A stretch of DNA of 64,000 nucleotides from Siphonodentalium dalli (GCA_032622095.1 CP136067.1:95656707-95720706), one strand, 5' to 3'. Shown: positions 10,804-23,378, counted from the first letter of the stretch. The notes: generated by a model not told the origin, from the letters alone. Numbers and translations: made by a program.

Positions 10804-11110
10804 CAGAGACGTGGCGACGGGGGGGGGGGGTCAAAATTTTCAACAATTGGAAATTCCATACCTGCCAAAACATTAGTTGGAAACTTCACACCAAAATTAA
10901 GTTGAAAATGTTCTTGTAGTTTGATATGCAAACAATTTATTTGGCATCAGTCAGGGGGGGGGGTCGGAACAAAATTTCCAGGCGAGTATGATCATTTTTA
11001 TTTTTTCCACCCACCCAATTTCTTCCGTTCCAGGCAATTTTGGACACCCACCCTTTTTTTTCCGTTTCAGGAATTTTTTTCCAGTCAGTTTTTGACACCC
11101 TCCCCCCCTA
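10804..11110. repeat. Dispersed repeat with poly-G/poly-C end
   Basis: A G run preceded by AGAGACGTGGCGA is followed by a copy-rich stretch of TTTTCCA and pyrimidine tracts. The same edge (AGAGACGTGGC next to a G or C run) returns at 41,400 and, inverted, near 42,840-42,880, and similar text lies at 13,270-13,500. This marks a dispersed repeat family ending in a homopolymer. Confidence 0.45.
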
Positions 11111-11974
11111 AATTTGAGAACATTATCAACATAATCACATTTCTAGGGATAGGCAGAGCGCCAAAGTTTTTATTAACATTCATTTTCATAATATATAGTC
11201 AGATGTATGATCTAGTCACATAATCCCATTTGAGTATTCTACAGACTACATTTCAGATTATTTGATATTTTGATATTTGCTATGACTATGTGATATATTG
11301 CTTGAATCAAATTGAATATCAAAACATGTGGAAATACAACTGTTCATCCCAGTTCATCCCAGTTTGAAGAATAATGCTAATACCAAACATAACCATGATA
11401 TACCCGCATGACTCTTCTTGGGGCATCTCAGAAACCAGAACTGAGGAAACATGTTATAGCGTGCAATGGCAGTATGGTAGCCACTGCCTGAAGTAATAGG
11501 CTTCGTAATAATTGGGAATAACATATGGATGGACAGCCCAATCTCACTTCTTTTTTGCTCACGATATCAGTGACGATAAAATCTTTGTTACTGTGATTAA
11601 CATTACAAGCTGATCCACATTAACTTGGAAAACAATTTGAAATTGTTCAAGCTGGCCCGGCTGGCCTTGAGTTTGAAGTTCAATTCATATGCTAAGATTT
11701 TTATGTTTTAAGTTGTCAAAAGTCTATTTTATTCCATTATTTATTATATCTTTATTTTCATGTCACATATGGTCAAGTGTTCATTCATTTTATTGCTTAT
11801 TTTCAGCTGAGTTCTGCATAGTTATTCTTATTTTGTTGTATCAGTAGATGGAATACTGATTAAATTTTATTTTTCCAGTAGCGCAGTTTCCTTTTTCTAT
11901 CAAGTTGAATTTGGGTTATTGTTGGCCATTGTGCAACTGATCCAACTTCTGATAAACCACTATATATAGTACTA

Positions 11975-12943
11975 GAAGGTGACCCGACTTCGTCCGGGCT
12001 TTGACCTTGAATTGTCTATTTTGAAGGCCAAGGTCAAGTGGGGTCACGATTTGACCCGTCCAAAACACTGCCCGAACAAAAGTACCCGACAAAAGTACCC
12101 GTCGAAATCCATCCGGTTTTACCCCGATTTGACCTTGTAGAAGGTGACCCCGACTTCGTCCGGGCTTTGGACCTTGAATTGACCATTTTGAAGGTCAAGG
12201 TCAGGTGGGGTCAAACACCAACACCCCCAAAAATGGTGGAAATCGGCCCAGCCGATACGGGGAAATCGGCCCAGCGGATACCGAGATACCCTATGCATAG
12301 AACGTGACCCCGAATTCGTCCGAGCTTTGACCTTGAATTGTCTATTTTGAAGGCCAAGGTCAAGTGGGGTCACGATTTTACCCGTCCAAAACACTGCCCG
12401 AACAAAAGTACCCCGACAAAAGTACCCGTCGAAATCCATCCGGTTTTACCCCGATTTGACCTTGTAGAAGGTGACCCCGACTTCGTCCGGGCTTTGACCC
12501 TTGAATTGACCATTTTGAAGGTCAAGGTCAGGGGGTCAAACACCAACACCCCAAAAATGGTGGAAATCGGCCCAGCGGATACCGGAAATCGGCCCAGCGG
12601 ATACCGAGATACCCTATGCATAGAAGGTGACCCGACTTCGTCCGGGCTTTGACCTTGAATTGTCTATTTTGAAGGCCAAGGTCAAGTGGGGTCACGATTT
12701 GACCCGTCCAAAACACTGCCACGAACAAAAGTACCCGACAAAAGTACCCGTCGAAATCCATCCGGTTTTACCCGATTTGACCTTGTAGAAGGTGACCCGA
12801 CTTCGGCCGGGCTTTGACCTTGAATTGACCATTTTGAAGGTCAAGGTCAGGTGGGGTCAAACACCAACACCCCAAAAATGGTGGAAATCGGCCCAGCGGA
12901 TGCCGGGAAATCGGCCCAGCGGATACCGAGATACCCTATGCAT
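11975..12943. repeat. Three tandem copies of a unit of about 322 bp
   Basis: Copies start with AAGGTGACCCGACTTCGTCC-type text and end with CCGAGATACCCTATGCAT at about 12,298, 12,620 and 12,935. Each unit itself holds two related halves (GACCTTGAATTGTC and GACCTTGAATTGACC). Copies differ mainly by one-base insertions. A related single copy lies inverted at about 42,000-42,240, so the array belongs to a dispersed element. The open frames in it are fragments of the repeat. Confidence 0.85.
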
Positions 12944-12999
12944 CAAATTTCGTCCGTAAAAATCCGCCAGTTTAACCCGATTTGATTTCCACTTAAGTA

Positions 13000-13607
13000 T
13001 ATAAACCGCGCCTCATATACACACGCTCATTAATTATCAAGTTTCAACGTAAAGATAAATTACCATCGGTGCCCGAGATATCGCCAAGACGTCTGAAACA
13101 GTCAAATGCATCGGCCGGTTAAGCGTTAACGTGATCTAACGTTATGACCTCTAACGACGTCATAGAAGTTACGCATTGTTTTTTATCCTGATGGAAGATA
13201 GTACCATGGAAGATAGCTATTAACTATATATGACCTGTTTTTGTTCAAAACACATCAAAATAAGACTCAATAGCAGAAATGGAAAAAAATTTGACCCATG
13301 GAAAAACCTGCTTTTTGGACCCTGAGAGACACCCACCCACCCACCCCATCATACGTGCCTGGAAATTTTTTCCGACCCCCCCCCCCCCCCCCCTGCATCA
13401 GTCGGAAATTTCCAACCTTAGGAGGGTGACAGGTAGGAAATTTCCAACACTTGGAAAGTGTGTGTCCTGGTCCCCTCCCCCCGTGGCCAGTCAAAAAACT
13501 GCTAGTTAATTTAAGAAAAAATAGATTGGGGTGCAAATTTGTGTGGTGTTATACCAGTAGATGTTACGATTTTTTAATCTCATACTGGGCTGAACCATCT
13601 TTTTCAC

Positions 13608-13649
<42 letters not shown>

Positions 13650-13680
13650 CTGCATGACAAGTGGCCACAATATTACTGGT
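13000..13680. other. No gene; homopolymer C tracts at 13,377-13,393 and about 13,610-13,648
   Basis: The second C tract is about 40 bases long and only briefly interrupted. It is likely unstable and error-prone in an assembly. Confidence 0.6.
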
Positions 13681-14152
13681 TCGTTTAGAATAGGCTACCA
13701 TCTAGTAGTCTGTGAGGGAACATTTGGGAAAGAATGAAAGCACCGGGGGTGCAAATTGATTTACGCAAACTTAAATGAGCTTGAGTTTGCTGTGGTTCAA
13801 TGCAGTTGGAATTCCAAGGTCGAGACCACCCCAAAGAGAACCCTCTAACCAAGTCCCGAGTGCCAAATATCCCACACTCACCCAGGGGTGCCCCTCGCAA
13901 CTTAGTTTCTGCCCAAGGCATATGCCTATTTGTTTCCTATCCGAGATACACTTCACCGGCAGCAATGTATTGCCCATACTCTGAAAGAAACCGCTTCTGT
14001 GACGATCACACGATAAAGTCGTGCTGCAAGTAAGACGATAAATGTATTTGTAGAAATGATACGGAAAACCGATTGTGAAAAAACTCAACATCAAAATACA
14101 CAGGACAAGACTTATCGATCCAAACTGTGGAGTGTGTTTTCGTTGTGTATTT

Positions 14153-14205
14153 TTCGCATATACCCATGGTTATATATAAACGGGCTACGAGCATCTGACT
14201 GTTGG
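14153..14205 (-). repeat. Right member of the inverted pair with 10,483-10,539
   Basis: The reverse complement reads GTCAGATGCTCGTAGCCC, then GTTTATATATAACCATGG and GTATATGCG, matching the partner apart from a few bases. Confidence 0.6.
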
Positions 14206-14345
14206 CTTTTATATAGATAGATCATGGTGCATATATAGTAAACACCGTCAGTGTGTAGCAATATCGTCAGGATCGTCATCAGCAACATCATCATCACTAT
14301 GCGAAATCGCATCATTGGAGCAATATTGCATGCATGGCAATGCAA

Positions 14346-14543
14346 TTAACCCTTTCAGTGCCAAGTCCGATTTTTGTATCAACCCATATTTCCTTGATCA
14401 TTTTTCAAATTTATTGATTATAATAATGTGATGCATTGTTGGAAAGAGCTCTTATCACATTATTATAATCAATAAATTTTTAAAAATGATCAAGGAATTA
14501 TGGGGTTGATACAAAAATCGGACTTGGCACTGAAAGGGGTTAA
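14346..14543. mobile_element. TTAA-flanked palindromic MITE (piggyBac-like ends)
   Basis: TTAA (14,346-14,349) is followed by CCCTTTCAGTGCCAAGTCC; the right end mirrors it and closes with TTAA (14,540-14,543). Nearly the whole 190 bp folds into a hairpin. TTAA target duplications and CCC-starting ends are typical of piggyBac-type elements. Confidence 0.8.
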
Positions 14544-15112
14544 GAACAAATTCGTTCTGTTTTTGCATGTTCTTCTCGGTACATGTAGTAATGGTCTAAC
14601 AAAATAATATGATTAAGCATGTGTATGCATACCCATGCACCACGCGGACGCATTGAGATACTTTGAGATAGCATTCAAACATTCTAACCCCAATCAAGTT
14701 GAAATTGTTAAATGTCCTGATTTTTTTTTCCTTTTTTTTTCTTTTTTCGGTTTTTCACTCCAGAAATCGAGTACAAATGAGAACGCTGATTGATCTTCTA
14801 TATTTTATTGATACTCCTTAGTTACAAAAGCCGGGTGCGCGATCAAGGACGTGTCCAGAAGGTCTCCGTTGGTTGGCAGTCGGTGTTCACCTTGCAATTT
14901 TCAATAACACTCCTCCCGCCTACCCCATCACACCCATATCGACACGTCCCTGATCGCGATTCCTTCTCCGATCTATATGTTGGTCTCCTTGCATCGTTAT
15001 CAACTGTTTGCCAATTGTGCCATCAATTGTGTAGTCGTAAACTAAAATAGAAGAAAGAGGCGAACGAATTAACCCCGCGTTTGCAAAATTTCCTGAATTT
15101 TAATTTGGCGGT

Positions 15113-15459
15113 TAAGGGTACGTTCATACACTGGCAAGTTTGCACGGACTTTTTGGCAGGTATTTTCTCATAGAAAACCATATGGTGTCAGAATATGAAC
15201 AGAACGCGCATATTTACCAAAGCTAACGACATGAGAAGTAAAATGTATGTAGTTCCACATGTACCGGTGCTAACATATTGCCTTAAAATACTTGTATGAT
15301 TTATTCTTTCTAGATAATTGCATGCTAATTACATGTATAGTTACTAACTAACTACTAGTTAGCTGTGGCACTGATACATTTTATATTCATGTATCCGTTC
15401 ATATTCTGGCGCCATGTGGGTTTCTGTGAGAACATGACGTGCGTATGAACGAAACCTAA
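15113..15459. mobile_element. MITE with GTTCATAC inverted ends
   Basis: The left end GGTACGTTCATACACTGG and the right end, read on the other strand, GGTTTCGTTCATACGCACG are imperfect inverted repeats. No coding capacity. Confidence 0.5.
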
Positions 15460-15865
15460 CAAGTTATATATGCAGACTATGCGAACCATTCCTGGTTAAG
15501 AATTGCTGCTAATTGTCTATGATGTTGGTGGGTCCTTCTAAATTGCTATGGTACTGATAAAGAAAATGATGCAACTTAGAAAAAGTACCGTTATTTTACT
15601 GAAAGGGGGTCGCACTTTTTGCATAAATCCAGCCAAAAATGGCAAGATATTTTCAACAAAGAATTTCTCTGAATCTATCTGGTGAAAAACCTTGAATTTC
15701 AAATATCAAGATCTTCATCGTATATATAATCTGAGCAATTTTTAAGAGACCATAAAAACGATGGATTTTAATACATTTGAGACGATGGAAATATTAGTTT
15801 ATTGTTTGCCTTTTTCGGTACCAACAACAACTAGAATAATGAATCAATTCCAATCACCAAATAAG

Positions 15866-16113
15866 CCTTGAAATATGGTGTTATGTCATTTGCAGAATGA
15901 GGTCCCCAGAGGGTGAATTTAGTGATGCTACCCCGCATAGCGGGCTAGCATAACTAAATTCACCCTCTGGGGACCTCATTCTGCTTACACCTCAGCAGAA
16001 TGAGGTTCCTAGAGGGTGAATTTGGTGATGCTAGCCCGCTATGCGGGGGTAGCATCACTAAATTCACCCTATGGGGACCTCATTCTGCAAATGACAGACA
16101 CCCTATATCAAGG
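15866..16113. mobile_element. Double-hairpin MITE, GCAGAATGAGG family (full copy)
   Basis: The ends are CCTTGAAATA-type inverted repeats followed by GTCATTTGCAGAATGAGG. Inside are two adjacent hairpins of about 95 bp, each reading CCCAGAGGGTGAATTTAG, then a GCGGGCTAGC loop, then its mirror. Other copies or parts lie at 29.7-30.1, 41.1-41.3, 49.0-49.4, 49.9-50.3 and 54.0-54.25 kb. Confidence 0.8.
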
Positions 16114-16286
16114 CGTGTCACCAAACAGCTTATTGTCTTGGCTCTATGAGAGGATGCTTCATTTGTATCTTAATGTTGAGTTAGATTTTTAATTGCATAA
16201 CAAAGCAGTCACAAATATTCCAGCCCAATGATATCAAACGTTGTTATGCAATGCTGGGAGCAATGAACTGGAATTAGGCCACAGTT

Positions 16287-16707
16287 TTAACCCTTTACCC
16301 AACAAAACGGCCAAAAACGCCCAAATAAAGCTTCAACAGCCTAAAATACCCTGTGCCAATGCATTCTCTTATATATGCGAGTCGACCATAGGTCGCCTCG
16401 CATATATAAGAGAATGCATTGGCCTAACAATTTTTTATCATTTTTTTTAAATAAATGTTTCTTACAATTTTTAGGACATAAAATAAAAAAAACATCCATT
16501 ACCCTGCCCGGAGCCCCACACATATATAGAAGCATATAGAAGAGTATCGTCTGCTCATGTTTGTCTGGGGCTCTTTATGGGTGAAATTATAAAATTGTTA
16601 AAGAATACAAGAAAAAATTATTAAAATTGTAAAAAATTGTTAGGTCGACTCGCATATATATAAGAGAATGCATTGGCACAGGGCCGTTCTGTTGGGTAAA
16701 GGGTTAA
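16287..16707. mobile_element. TTAA MITE with CCCTTTACCCAACA ends, carrying the shared palindrome module
   Basis: TTAA plus CCCTTTACCCAACA at the left is mirrored by TGTTGGGTAAAGGG plus TTAA at the right. Inside, GCCAATGCATTCTC and TTATATATGCGAG form a near-perfect palindrome at 16,348-16,424, and a second half-copy lies near 16,645-16,682. Confidence 0.8.
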
Positions 16708-17084
16708 GTGATATGGTGATAAGATATAACTTGTTTAGGAACCCATAACACAGAACTCATCTCAGCCCGATTTTCCTTGATTAACAGGCAAGACATGAAC
16801 ATTCTCAAATATAGAAATTTATTTATCGGTAGTTGCCTTTCTAATTGAAAATCATGATTAGATTTTACGAATCAATAATAATTAAGTCTCCTCTCATGAT
16901 CTTCGGGTATAATATCATGGATATATGAACTGCACTTTTGAAAACAAAATCTATTTTACAGAAGTTCTTGGTACCGATAACAGAAAGTTTTTTAATATTT
17001 TGTTTGCATTATCAATTATCACTTTTCATACTGTCATAAATAATTGAGATATTTCAGTTATATTTGCAGTAAATCTAGTGGTAT

Positions 17085-17895
17085 ATGATTATAACAAAAT
17101 CTGGGAAGATTCATTTGTTAAGTGTGGCATATATTACATGCCCAGAACAAATGTCACTTTATTTTAAATGTAGTCTGAATAGTCAATTCCGTGGCATCTG
17201 GTTATCTAACATTGAAAACTCTAGTCGAGGCAGTACTTATAAAATATTCAAACATGATATACATTTCGAAAAATATTTTGACCATTTGGATACTAGGAAC
17301 GTAATAACTCTTTGTCAATTCCGTACTAGTAATCATCGCTTGCCAATAGAGAAAGGTCGATGGAATGACACCAACATATTCCATAGACTATGTCCGCTGT
17401 GCACTAAAAGACATATTGGAGACGAACTGCACTACTTATTAGAATGTGAATGTTTATGTGAGGCCAGACATCGCCTCTTGCCTAGCAAATATACCAGCAT
17501 AGAACATGCAACTATTGATATTTTAGATGACATTCTGAATTTGGAAGATGTGGCTTGTCTGCGCAGACTATGTTCATTCATCCGACTGATAAATCTTAAG
17601 TTAAATGATATTGACTAATATGCAGTTTGTTGTTGTGGTTGTTGATGTTGTTGTTGAATATAACGATGAAAATGGTACTGGCGATTGTGACGACGAGTAG
17701 ACGAAGACGTTAACGTGATGACAACGAAGACGGTGATACTGATGACGACTGCCATGATGTTGATAATGATGACGATGAGGGAAGTTCGTGTATATATTGT
17801 ACATATGCTGCAACATTCTCAATCTTTTGTATATATCTTCTAATTGTATCTCAATAGCTATTTGATAAGAGAATAAACGTATTACTATTAAAAGG
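17085..17895 (+). pseudogene. 3' end of a non-LTR retrotransposon (LINE), 5'-truncated
   Basis: A 177-codon frame (17,085-17,618) resembles the C-terminus of LINE reverse transcriptase proteins: a basic region with FRTSNHRLPIEKGRW, then a zinc-knuckle pattern LCPLC ... GDELHYLLECE. The endonuclease and reverse transcriptase core are missing. After the stop come a GTTGTTGTT/GATGAC-rich 3' region and AATAAA near 17,872, as in a LINE tail. The frame is still open, so the insertion is fairly young, but it cannot move by itself. Confidence 0.7.
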
Positions 17896-17933
17896 AATGA
17901 CTGGAAGATTGATTCGGAATTCACACACTTTGT

Positions 17934-18386
17934 TTAAAGGTACTAAATCCGATCATACGCTCCCAAATTACTATATCTTTGACTTTGGGGGTAAAAAATA
18001 TTTGATTCGAGTCGAGGAACTCACCTTCTTAGCTCAGAGTGATCAGATATCGATTTTTGAAGAGTGTTCATTTTTGGTGATGTGGGCCACTTCAACGTGG
18101 TCAAACGGACAAATTGCGGTTGTAAAATGGATAACTCGAAAACCAAGTGGTTACTATTAACAATAATAACCACTTGATTTTAGAGTTATCCATCTTACAC
18201 CCGCAATGTGTCTGTTTGAGCACGTGGAATTGGACCACATCTCCAAAATTAACAAACTTCAAAAATCGATATCTGATCACTCTGAGCTTTGAAGGGTGGG
18301 TTCCTCGACTCGAATCAAATATTTTTTACCCCCGAAGCCAAAGAAATAGTAAATTAGGGGTGCTTAATCGGATTGAGTATCTTTAA
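17934..18386. mobile_element. TTAA-flanked MITE, AATCCGAT family, copy 1
   Basis: TTAA then AGGTACTAAATCCGATC at the left; GGATTGAGTATCT then TTAA at the right. The interior is a long imperfect palindrome (GGGGGTAAAAAATATTTGA and its mirror). Sister copies are at 20,317-20,734 and about 55,638-56,095. Confidence 0.8.
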
Positions 18387-18419
18387 TTGCTCTGTCGGTC
18401 AAAACCCACTTACCCCAAT

Positions 18420-19134
18420 CGATATTCCAATCATTTCTTATATAATCTTTTCTGCATTTTATGACACTGGAGATGGTATTTCTAATAAAAACACGACGGT
18501 CTCTTTTGTGAATAATCACTGGATGTATTCCCCATAATTCAACTTTTTTTTTCAAGTTGAGTTGCAACTTTATATTTGTTTTCGACTTTGTCTCCTGACG
18601 ATGCAGCGATGTGTTACTAAGAAAAACTGGCAAAATTTTGAGGCTTAAAGTAAACGGGGCAAAAAAAGAAAGAACATTTTGAACCAAATAAGACGAAAAG
18701 ATAATACAGGATTCTTTTGGGGGAAAAGTTCAGATAATAAGTTCAACAATCGACCTATTGGTTGTTTGTTGAACTTATTATATGAACATTTTCTAAGCGA
18801 ATTACTCGTACACGAGTACTTAGTATAGAAAGGTTAAATCAGGCAAAACTGAACTTGAAAGTTGGAACACTACAAAAAGTCAGTAAAAGTAAATGTGCCA
18901 CATACTTTGAGAGGTGAAAAGTGCAAGTTAATCTGAAATACAGATCAAATGAAACTGATGTACTGTGATTATATATATAGTAAATACAAAAAAGAACATG
19001 ACATGTTGATATGTTTTCGTCATATACAACTAAAAATGCACTTTGTGTCACTATATTGTCAGTTAATGCCTGATAAGTTGTCAGGTGGTTCTCATAATAA
19101 CCAAGCTAAGAAATTTGGGATCGTTGTGTTGATA
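18420..19134. repeat. Intron part of a duplicated EGF-exon block (partner 54,450-55,195)
   Basis: The words GCATTTTATGACACTG, CTAATAAAAACA, AATAATCACTG, GGAACACTACAAAAAGTCAG and TGGGATCGTTGTGTTG occur in the same order and spacing in both places. Each copy runs directly up to an EGF exon, so the exon and its 3' intron were duplicated together. Confidence 0.75.
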
Positions 19135-19344
19135 CAGTAATGCCCTAAGTAATCGACTCCTTAAACACAGCAGAATTATGTGTAACTTTTCAGGATTTAG
19201 TCGGAAATATGGCTTGTTGCCATTCATCGGAAAGCCCTGAGAGCTTTCCGATGAATGGCAACAAGCCATATTTCCGACTAAATCCTGAAAAGTTACCCAT
19301 AATTCTGCTGTGTTTATAAGGAGTCGATTACTAAGTCATTACTG
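19135..19344. mobile_element. 210-bp MITE with CAGTAATGCCC ends and TA target (mariner-like)
   Basis: CAGTAATGCCCTAAGTAATC and its mirror bound an almost complete palindrome, with TA on both sides. The matching spot in the duplicated block at about 55.19 kb lacks it, so that copy shows the empty site. Sisters: 24,430-24,642; 39,066-39,275; a 71-bp internal-deletion copy at 48,225-48,295; half a copy at 50,299-50,412. Confidence 0.85.
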
Positions 19345-19361
19345 TATATCATCTCACGTAC

Positions 19362-19472
19362 TTGCACAGAGGAGCCCAGTGAATCCAGTTGGACACGCAC
19401 ATGTGTATGTAGTAACCCCTTCAAAACATGTCCCTCCATTCTGGCAAGGCGAGCTGGCACATTCGTCAATAT
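19362..19472 (-). CDS. Exon of a multi-EGF host gene (one cbEGF domain)
   Basis: The 111-bp exon (37 codons) has an acceptor ending CTCTGCAG and a donor GTACGTGAG on the minus strand, with phase 1 at both ends. It encodes one EGF-like domain: [14 protein letters not shown], then [10 protein letters not shown], then [12 protein letters not shown]. All six cysteines are present. The DIDE start fits calcium binding; in the hydroxylation motif the Asp/Asn is replaced by Glu. It would be the most 3' of the four exons seen. Such arrays occur in Notch-, fibropellin- and crumbs-like extracellular proteins; one domain per exon does not show which. Confidence 0.85.
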
Positions 19473-20316
19473 CTGCAGAGATAATCATATATGTTATGAA
19501 TGTATGCACGGTCCCAGACCTGCAGTTACAACAACAACATGTATTGAACTCGGCCATGTAACACTAAGCCCATGCATGTGTCAATTTACATTGCGTGACA
19601 CTGAGGCTGACAGCCAGTCCCTTGAGCGACGTAACCTTGTGTGATTGTAGCCCCATAGTATAGAATACAATTGTTTGTAATATCAGGGTTACTTCAGCCG
19701 CACAGAAGGTGTCGAGTACTATAGACCACTGTAATCTAATATCGTGGGCGATTTCCTATAATTAAAAAAATAAGGGAACTCGAGTACTATTGACCACCGT
19801 CCATTGCACACACATCTAAAAATAATTTGATTTTGTCAAGGGAAATTACTCTAATGATATATGCGAATGATATGGCAATGTCTATCTGTGTCAGTAACTG
19901 TAAACAGTTGGTGAGTGATTTAGTTGAACTTGATGGATATAGGATTATAGATACATTATATGTGACTATTTCCGATAGTTGTGGTTATTATTTTGACCAC
20001 AATTGCGCACTGTGACAAATATATTCCATCGCTATCGCGTGATGTTCAGATGTTTTATCCCTCCTCGATTACGTATTAAAGCGGAATTTGGGGAATCCAA
20101 TGTACGCGTGATGTGACACCCCCACCCCAGCCAATTCATAGTTGCACCCACATGCCCCATGGATGTCAGCTTGTTCCGCCTCTGTATGGTGGGGATGCGA
20201 TGGCTGACTCGGACTTTGTATTGTCGATCTGTTTCAATGATGATGTTCATTTGGAAATTCCGATGTCAAGCGTCTCCAGTGATATCCAACCTCGATTTTC
20301 AAATTGCATCATCTAC

Positions 20317-20734
20317 TTAAAGGTACTCAATCCGATCAGACCCTCATAAATTACTATTTCTTTGGCTTCGGGGGTAAAAAAATATTTGATTCGAGTCGAG
20401 GAACCTACCCGTCAATGCTCAGAGTGATCAGATATAAAATTTTGTTATTTCTATTGTTTGTGGCCCAGAAACACGCCGTCAAAAGGATGGTATCGGTCAA
20501 AATTGCGTCATTATTACCACTTGATTTTAGAGTTATCCACCTTCGTCCGTTTGAATAAGTGTTTCTGGTGCAATTATTAGTACACATCTCGAGAAATAAC
20601 AAACTTCAAAAATCAATATCTGATCACTGTGGGCTTTGATGTGTGGGTTCCTCGACTCGGATCAAATATTGTTTACCCCCTGAAACCAAAGAATTAGTAA
20701 TTTAGAGGTGCTTAATCGGATTGAGTACCTTTAA
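20317..20734. mobile_element. TTAA-flanked MITE, AATCCGAT family, copy 2
   Basis: TTAA with AGGTACTCAATCCGATCAG at the left and GGATTGAGTACCT with TTAA at the right; interior as in copy 1. Confidence 0.8.
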
Positions 20735-20932
20735 ACAACCACCAGATCCGCATATAAAGCATGATCAGACACAGATACTAAATTGCGGATTGTTTGCCAT
20801 CTATATATACTTAATTGTGTACCGTGTACGTCAATCGAGCACACATTTACGTTAAATAAATCGTAATACTGAACTGACCACGGGGACAACATTATGATTA
20901 TATTGACGAAATAACGGATATTCAGACATTAA

Positions 20933-22142
20933 GGGCGCGTACACATGGCGGGCAAGAAAATATCAGGTATTTACTTACTTGTGACTTACTTGACCAATGA
21001 AATTAATAATACCGGAAAATATCCGACGAAGACAGCGCGCTGATATGTTATCGCCAGTTGGTGATATGTGTTCACCTTGATTGGTGGCCATCGGTATCCG
21101 TTAACTAATCTCTATAAGGGAGACGCTGGTACCCTTTCACGCACTCGAGTTATGATCCATCAATATATCGCCTGTTTAAACAATTGACTTCGTAATTCAA
21201 TTTTGGATTGTTTGACATAATCGCTGAGCTATTATATGGATATGTGTGGGGACATATATCTTTTGAAGGTTTCCGCTGGCGGTGGATTTCCAACTGCACT
21301 CCCTCTTGAATCGGGCCAAAGACCCAAGATCACATAATTTAATTTGCACACCTCCCATCGTCTTTGAATTTCCCATCTGGTACCTCACATACCTTGAATT
21401 TTGACTGGACACCGAGGAGCGAGGGGCCTAGAAGAAATTCCAAACCAATATTTTGACCAAAGTAGGAAGAAATGCAAATGTTGGTCTAAAACCACTAATT
21501 CCACATACATTAATGGTTGAAAAATCAGACTCAATTTCAAACCATTGTTGGTGTGAAATTTCCAAGTAATATTGTTTCCAACTGGTGAAAACTTTGGCCA
21601 CAGTTGGCGGGGGTCTCATGTCCCCACGTGCAACCATGTAAGTTCGGTAACGTAATGTACACCCCAGTCCCATGAACCAAGAAACAATCTCCTGAAAACT
21701 TCATATGGGGTCCCAATGGGGGTGGGGTCATCCGATTTGCCACAAAACCATAATAACATTTGTCACCCCACATATGCATGCACTATGAAATTATAACATT
21801 TCCAAATTTCCAAGTGACCACTTTCTCATTATGCAGAAGGTCTTTATGCATGCATGAGATCAGTAACGTTGCTTCAGGTCGGTGGGTGCCTAATCCCACC
21901 CGACTTCGGTAATACATGTCAACAGATGGAAATTTCACAAAGCTATGAATTGCCAAAATGGACTATAGCTGATTTACCGGACGCAATTCACTTGAACCAG
22001 CATGACTAATACTGTTCTGATTGAGCTCAATCAACGCCGCGTTCTCGCGGGCGTAATCTTTGCAGCAAGAAAATATCAGTGTGCAATTTTACCTGATATT
22101 TTCTTGCAGATATTTTCTTGCAGCTTCATGTGTACGCGCCCT
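20933..22142. mobile_element. 1.2-kb non-autonomous element with GGGCGCGTACACATG ends, copy 1
   Basis: The left end GGGCGCGTACACATGGCGGG and AAGAAAATATCAGG are mirrored at the right by GATATTTTCTTGCAGC and CATGTGTACGCGCCC. Copy 2 is at 39,828-41,003 and matches along its length. Short frames shared by both copies are frame-broken and not protein-like; no transposase is visible. Confidence 0.75.
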
Positions 22143-23117
22143 AAACACAAAATAAAAAACATCTTACGGGTCAATTTATCCTTGTGTTTCAATTTTCACC
22201 GACCGGTTTGCCATCATTCTGGGTATATAATTAATTATTTAGTTAAATCAATTATTAGTGCTCTTTTAAGATATCTTATGTATAGTGCTCTTAAGCCATG
22301 GTTTTTTTTACCACGCGATTTTTCCTCGCGATTGACGTCTGTGGAACAGGAGCTGTGAGAAAGACTTGATTTTTAGAAATGGGCCAAGATGATGTAATAT
22401 ATTGTTTCCAAATATGAAACTCATTCTTGGTGTCTTAAATGTGTGTGGGTATCGTGGTATTTAGTAGTATTTATTTATTTTTTAAACAGATTGAGAACGA
22501 ATTATCGGTAATAAATACTATTGACTGATAAAAACTCGAAAATAATGTCTCCTAGATTACGATGAGTAAAATTAATTATGAATATGTCCCCTCAATTCGG
22601 TAATTTAAATTTGTTTTGTTTCGTAGTGCGTGGGAAAATTGTCAAGACGTCATTCGCTTCCAATCTCTCAATTTAAATATAACCTTTCGTTAAGCGGTGT
22701 TTGTAATTGTTAAAAATCAATGTTAAAAAGACTGGATTCCACCTTACAAAGAACTGTTGCATGCATAACCAATGAAATAGCGCCCAGTCTGAGACATAAC
22801 CAATTTAATTGAGATCCTATATATATGGCATATGTGTATAACACATGAGTGCAATACTCAGCTGAATGGACATTTTTTTCCAGACAAATAGATTCCAGAA
22901 GAGAAATTGAAACAACGCCAATTGTGGGGCCCTTTTTGTGAAGCAGTCCTGATGGTGAACATCCACATCAAATTTCATGCGCATGCATCCGATCACCCAT
23001 GGCGGACAGACAAAGAACCATTATTTCCAGATTAAGAAAGAACATTATTAACTATAGAACGGAATATGCAAATTGTCACATGGCCCTCTATTGAAAGCAT
23101 TCCATAGCTATGTCAAA

Positions 23118-23378
23118 TTAACCCTTTCATGACGGGAGCTGCCCTTGTGCAGCATTAAATATCATGTGCCAGTGCATTATCTTATATATGCGAGTCTCCC
23201 ACAGGGAGTCTCGCATATATAAGAGAATGCACTGGCTCACAAGGTCAAGGTAAATATTGTTAGGCCAGTGCATTCTCTTGTATTTGCGAGGCGCCCTATG
23301 AGAGACTCGCATATATGAGAATGCATTGGCACAGGGTTTTCGCAAAATTTCAGGAAGCTCCATTCATGGAAGGGTTAA
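23118..23378. mobile_element. TTAA MITE with CCCTTTCATGAC ends, carrying the shared palindrome module
   Basis: TTAA and CCCTTTCATGACGGGAGC at the left, GCTCCATTCATGGAAGGG and TTAA at the right. Two copies of the GCATTCTCTTATAT/ATGCGAG palindrome lie inside (about 23,168-23,236 and 23,263-23,333). Confidence 0.75.

Noticed and set aside
12038-12761. Several overlapping frames of 77-106 codons on both strands
   Set aside because: They repeat with the 322-bp tandem unit and shift frame from copy to copy through one-base insertions.
13610-13648. Long C tract and proline-rich frame beside it
   Set aside because: A homopolymer of uncertain length; the frame exists only because CCC codes for proline.
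21428-21673. Frame shared between the two 1.2-kb elements (also at 40,312-40,548)
   Set aside because: Similarity follows from the elements being copies; the frame is broken differently in each and shows no transposase motif.
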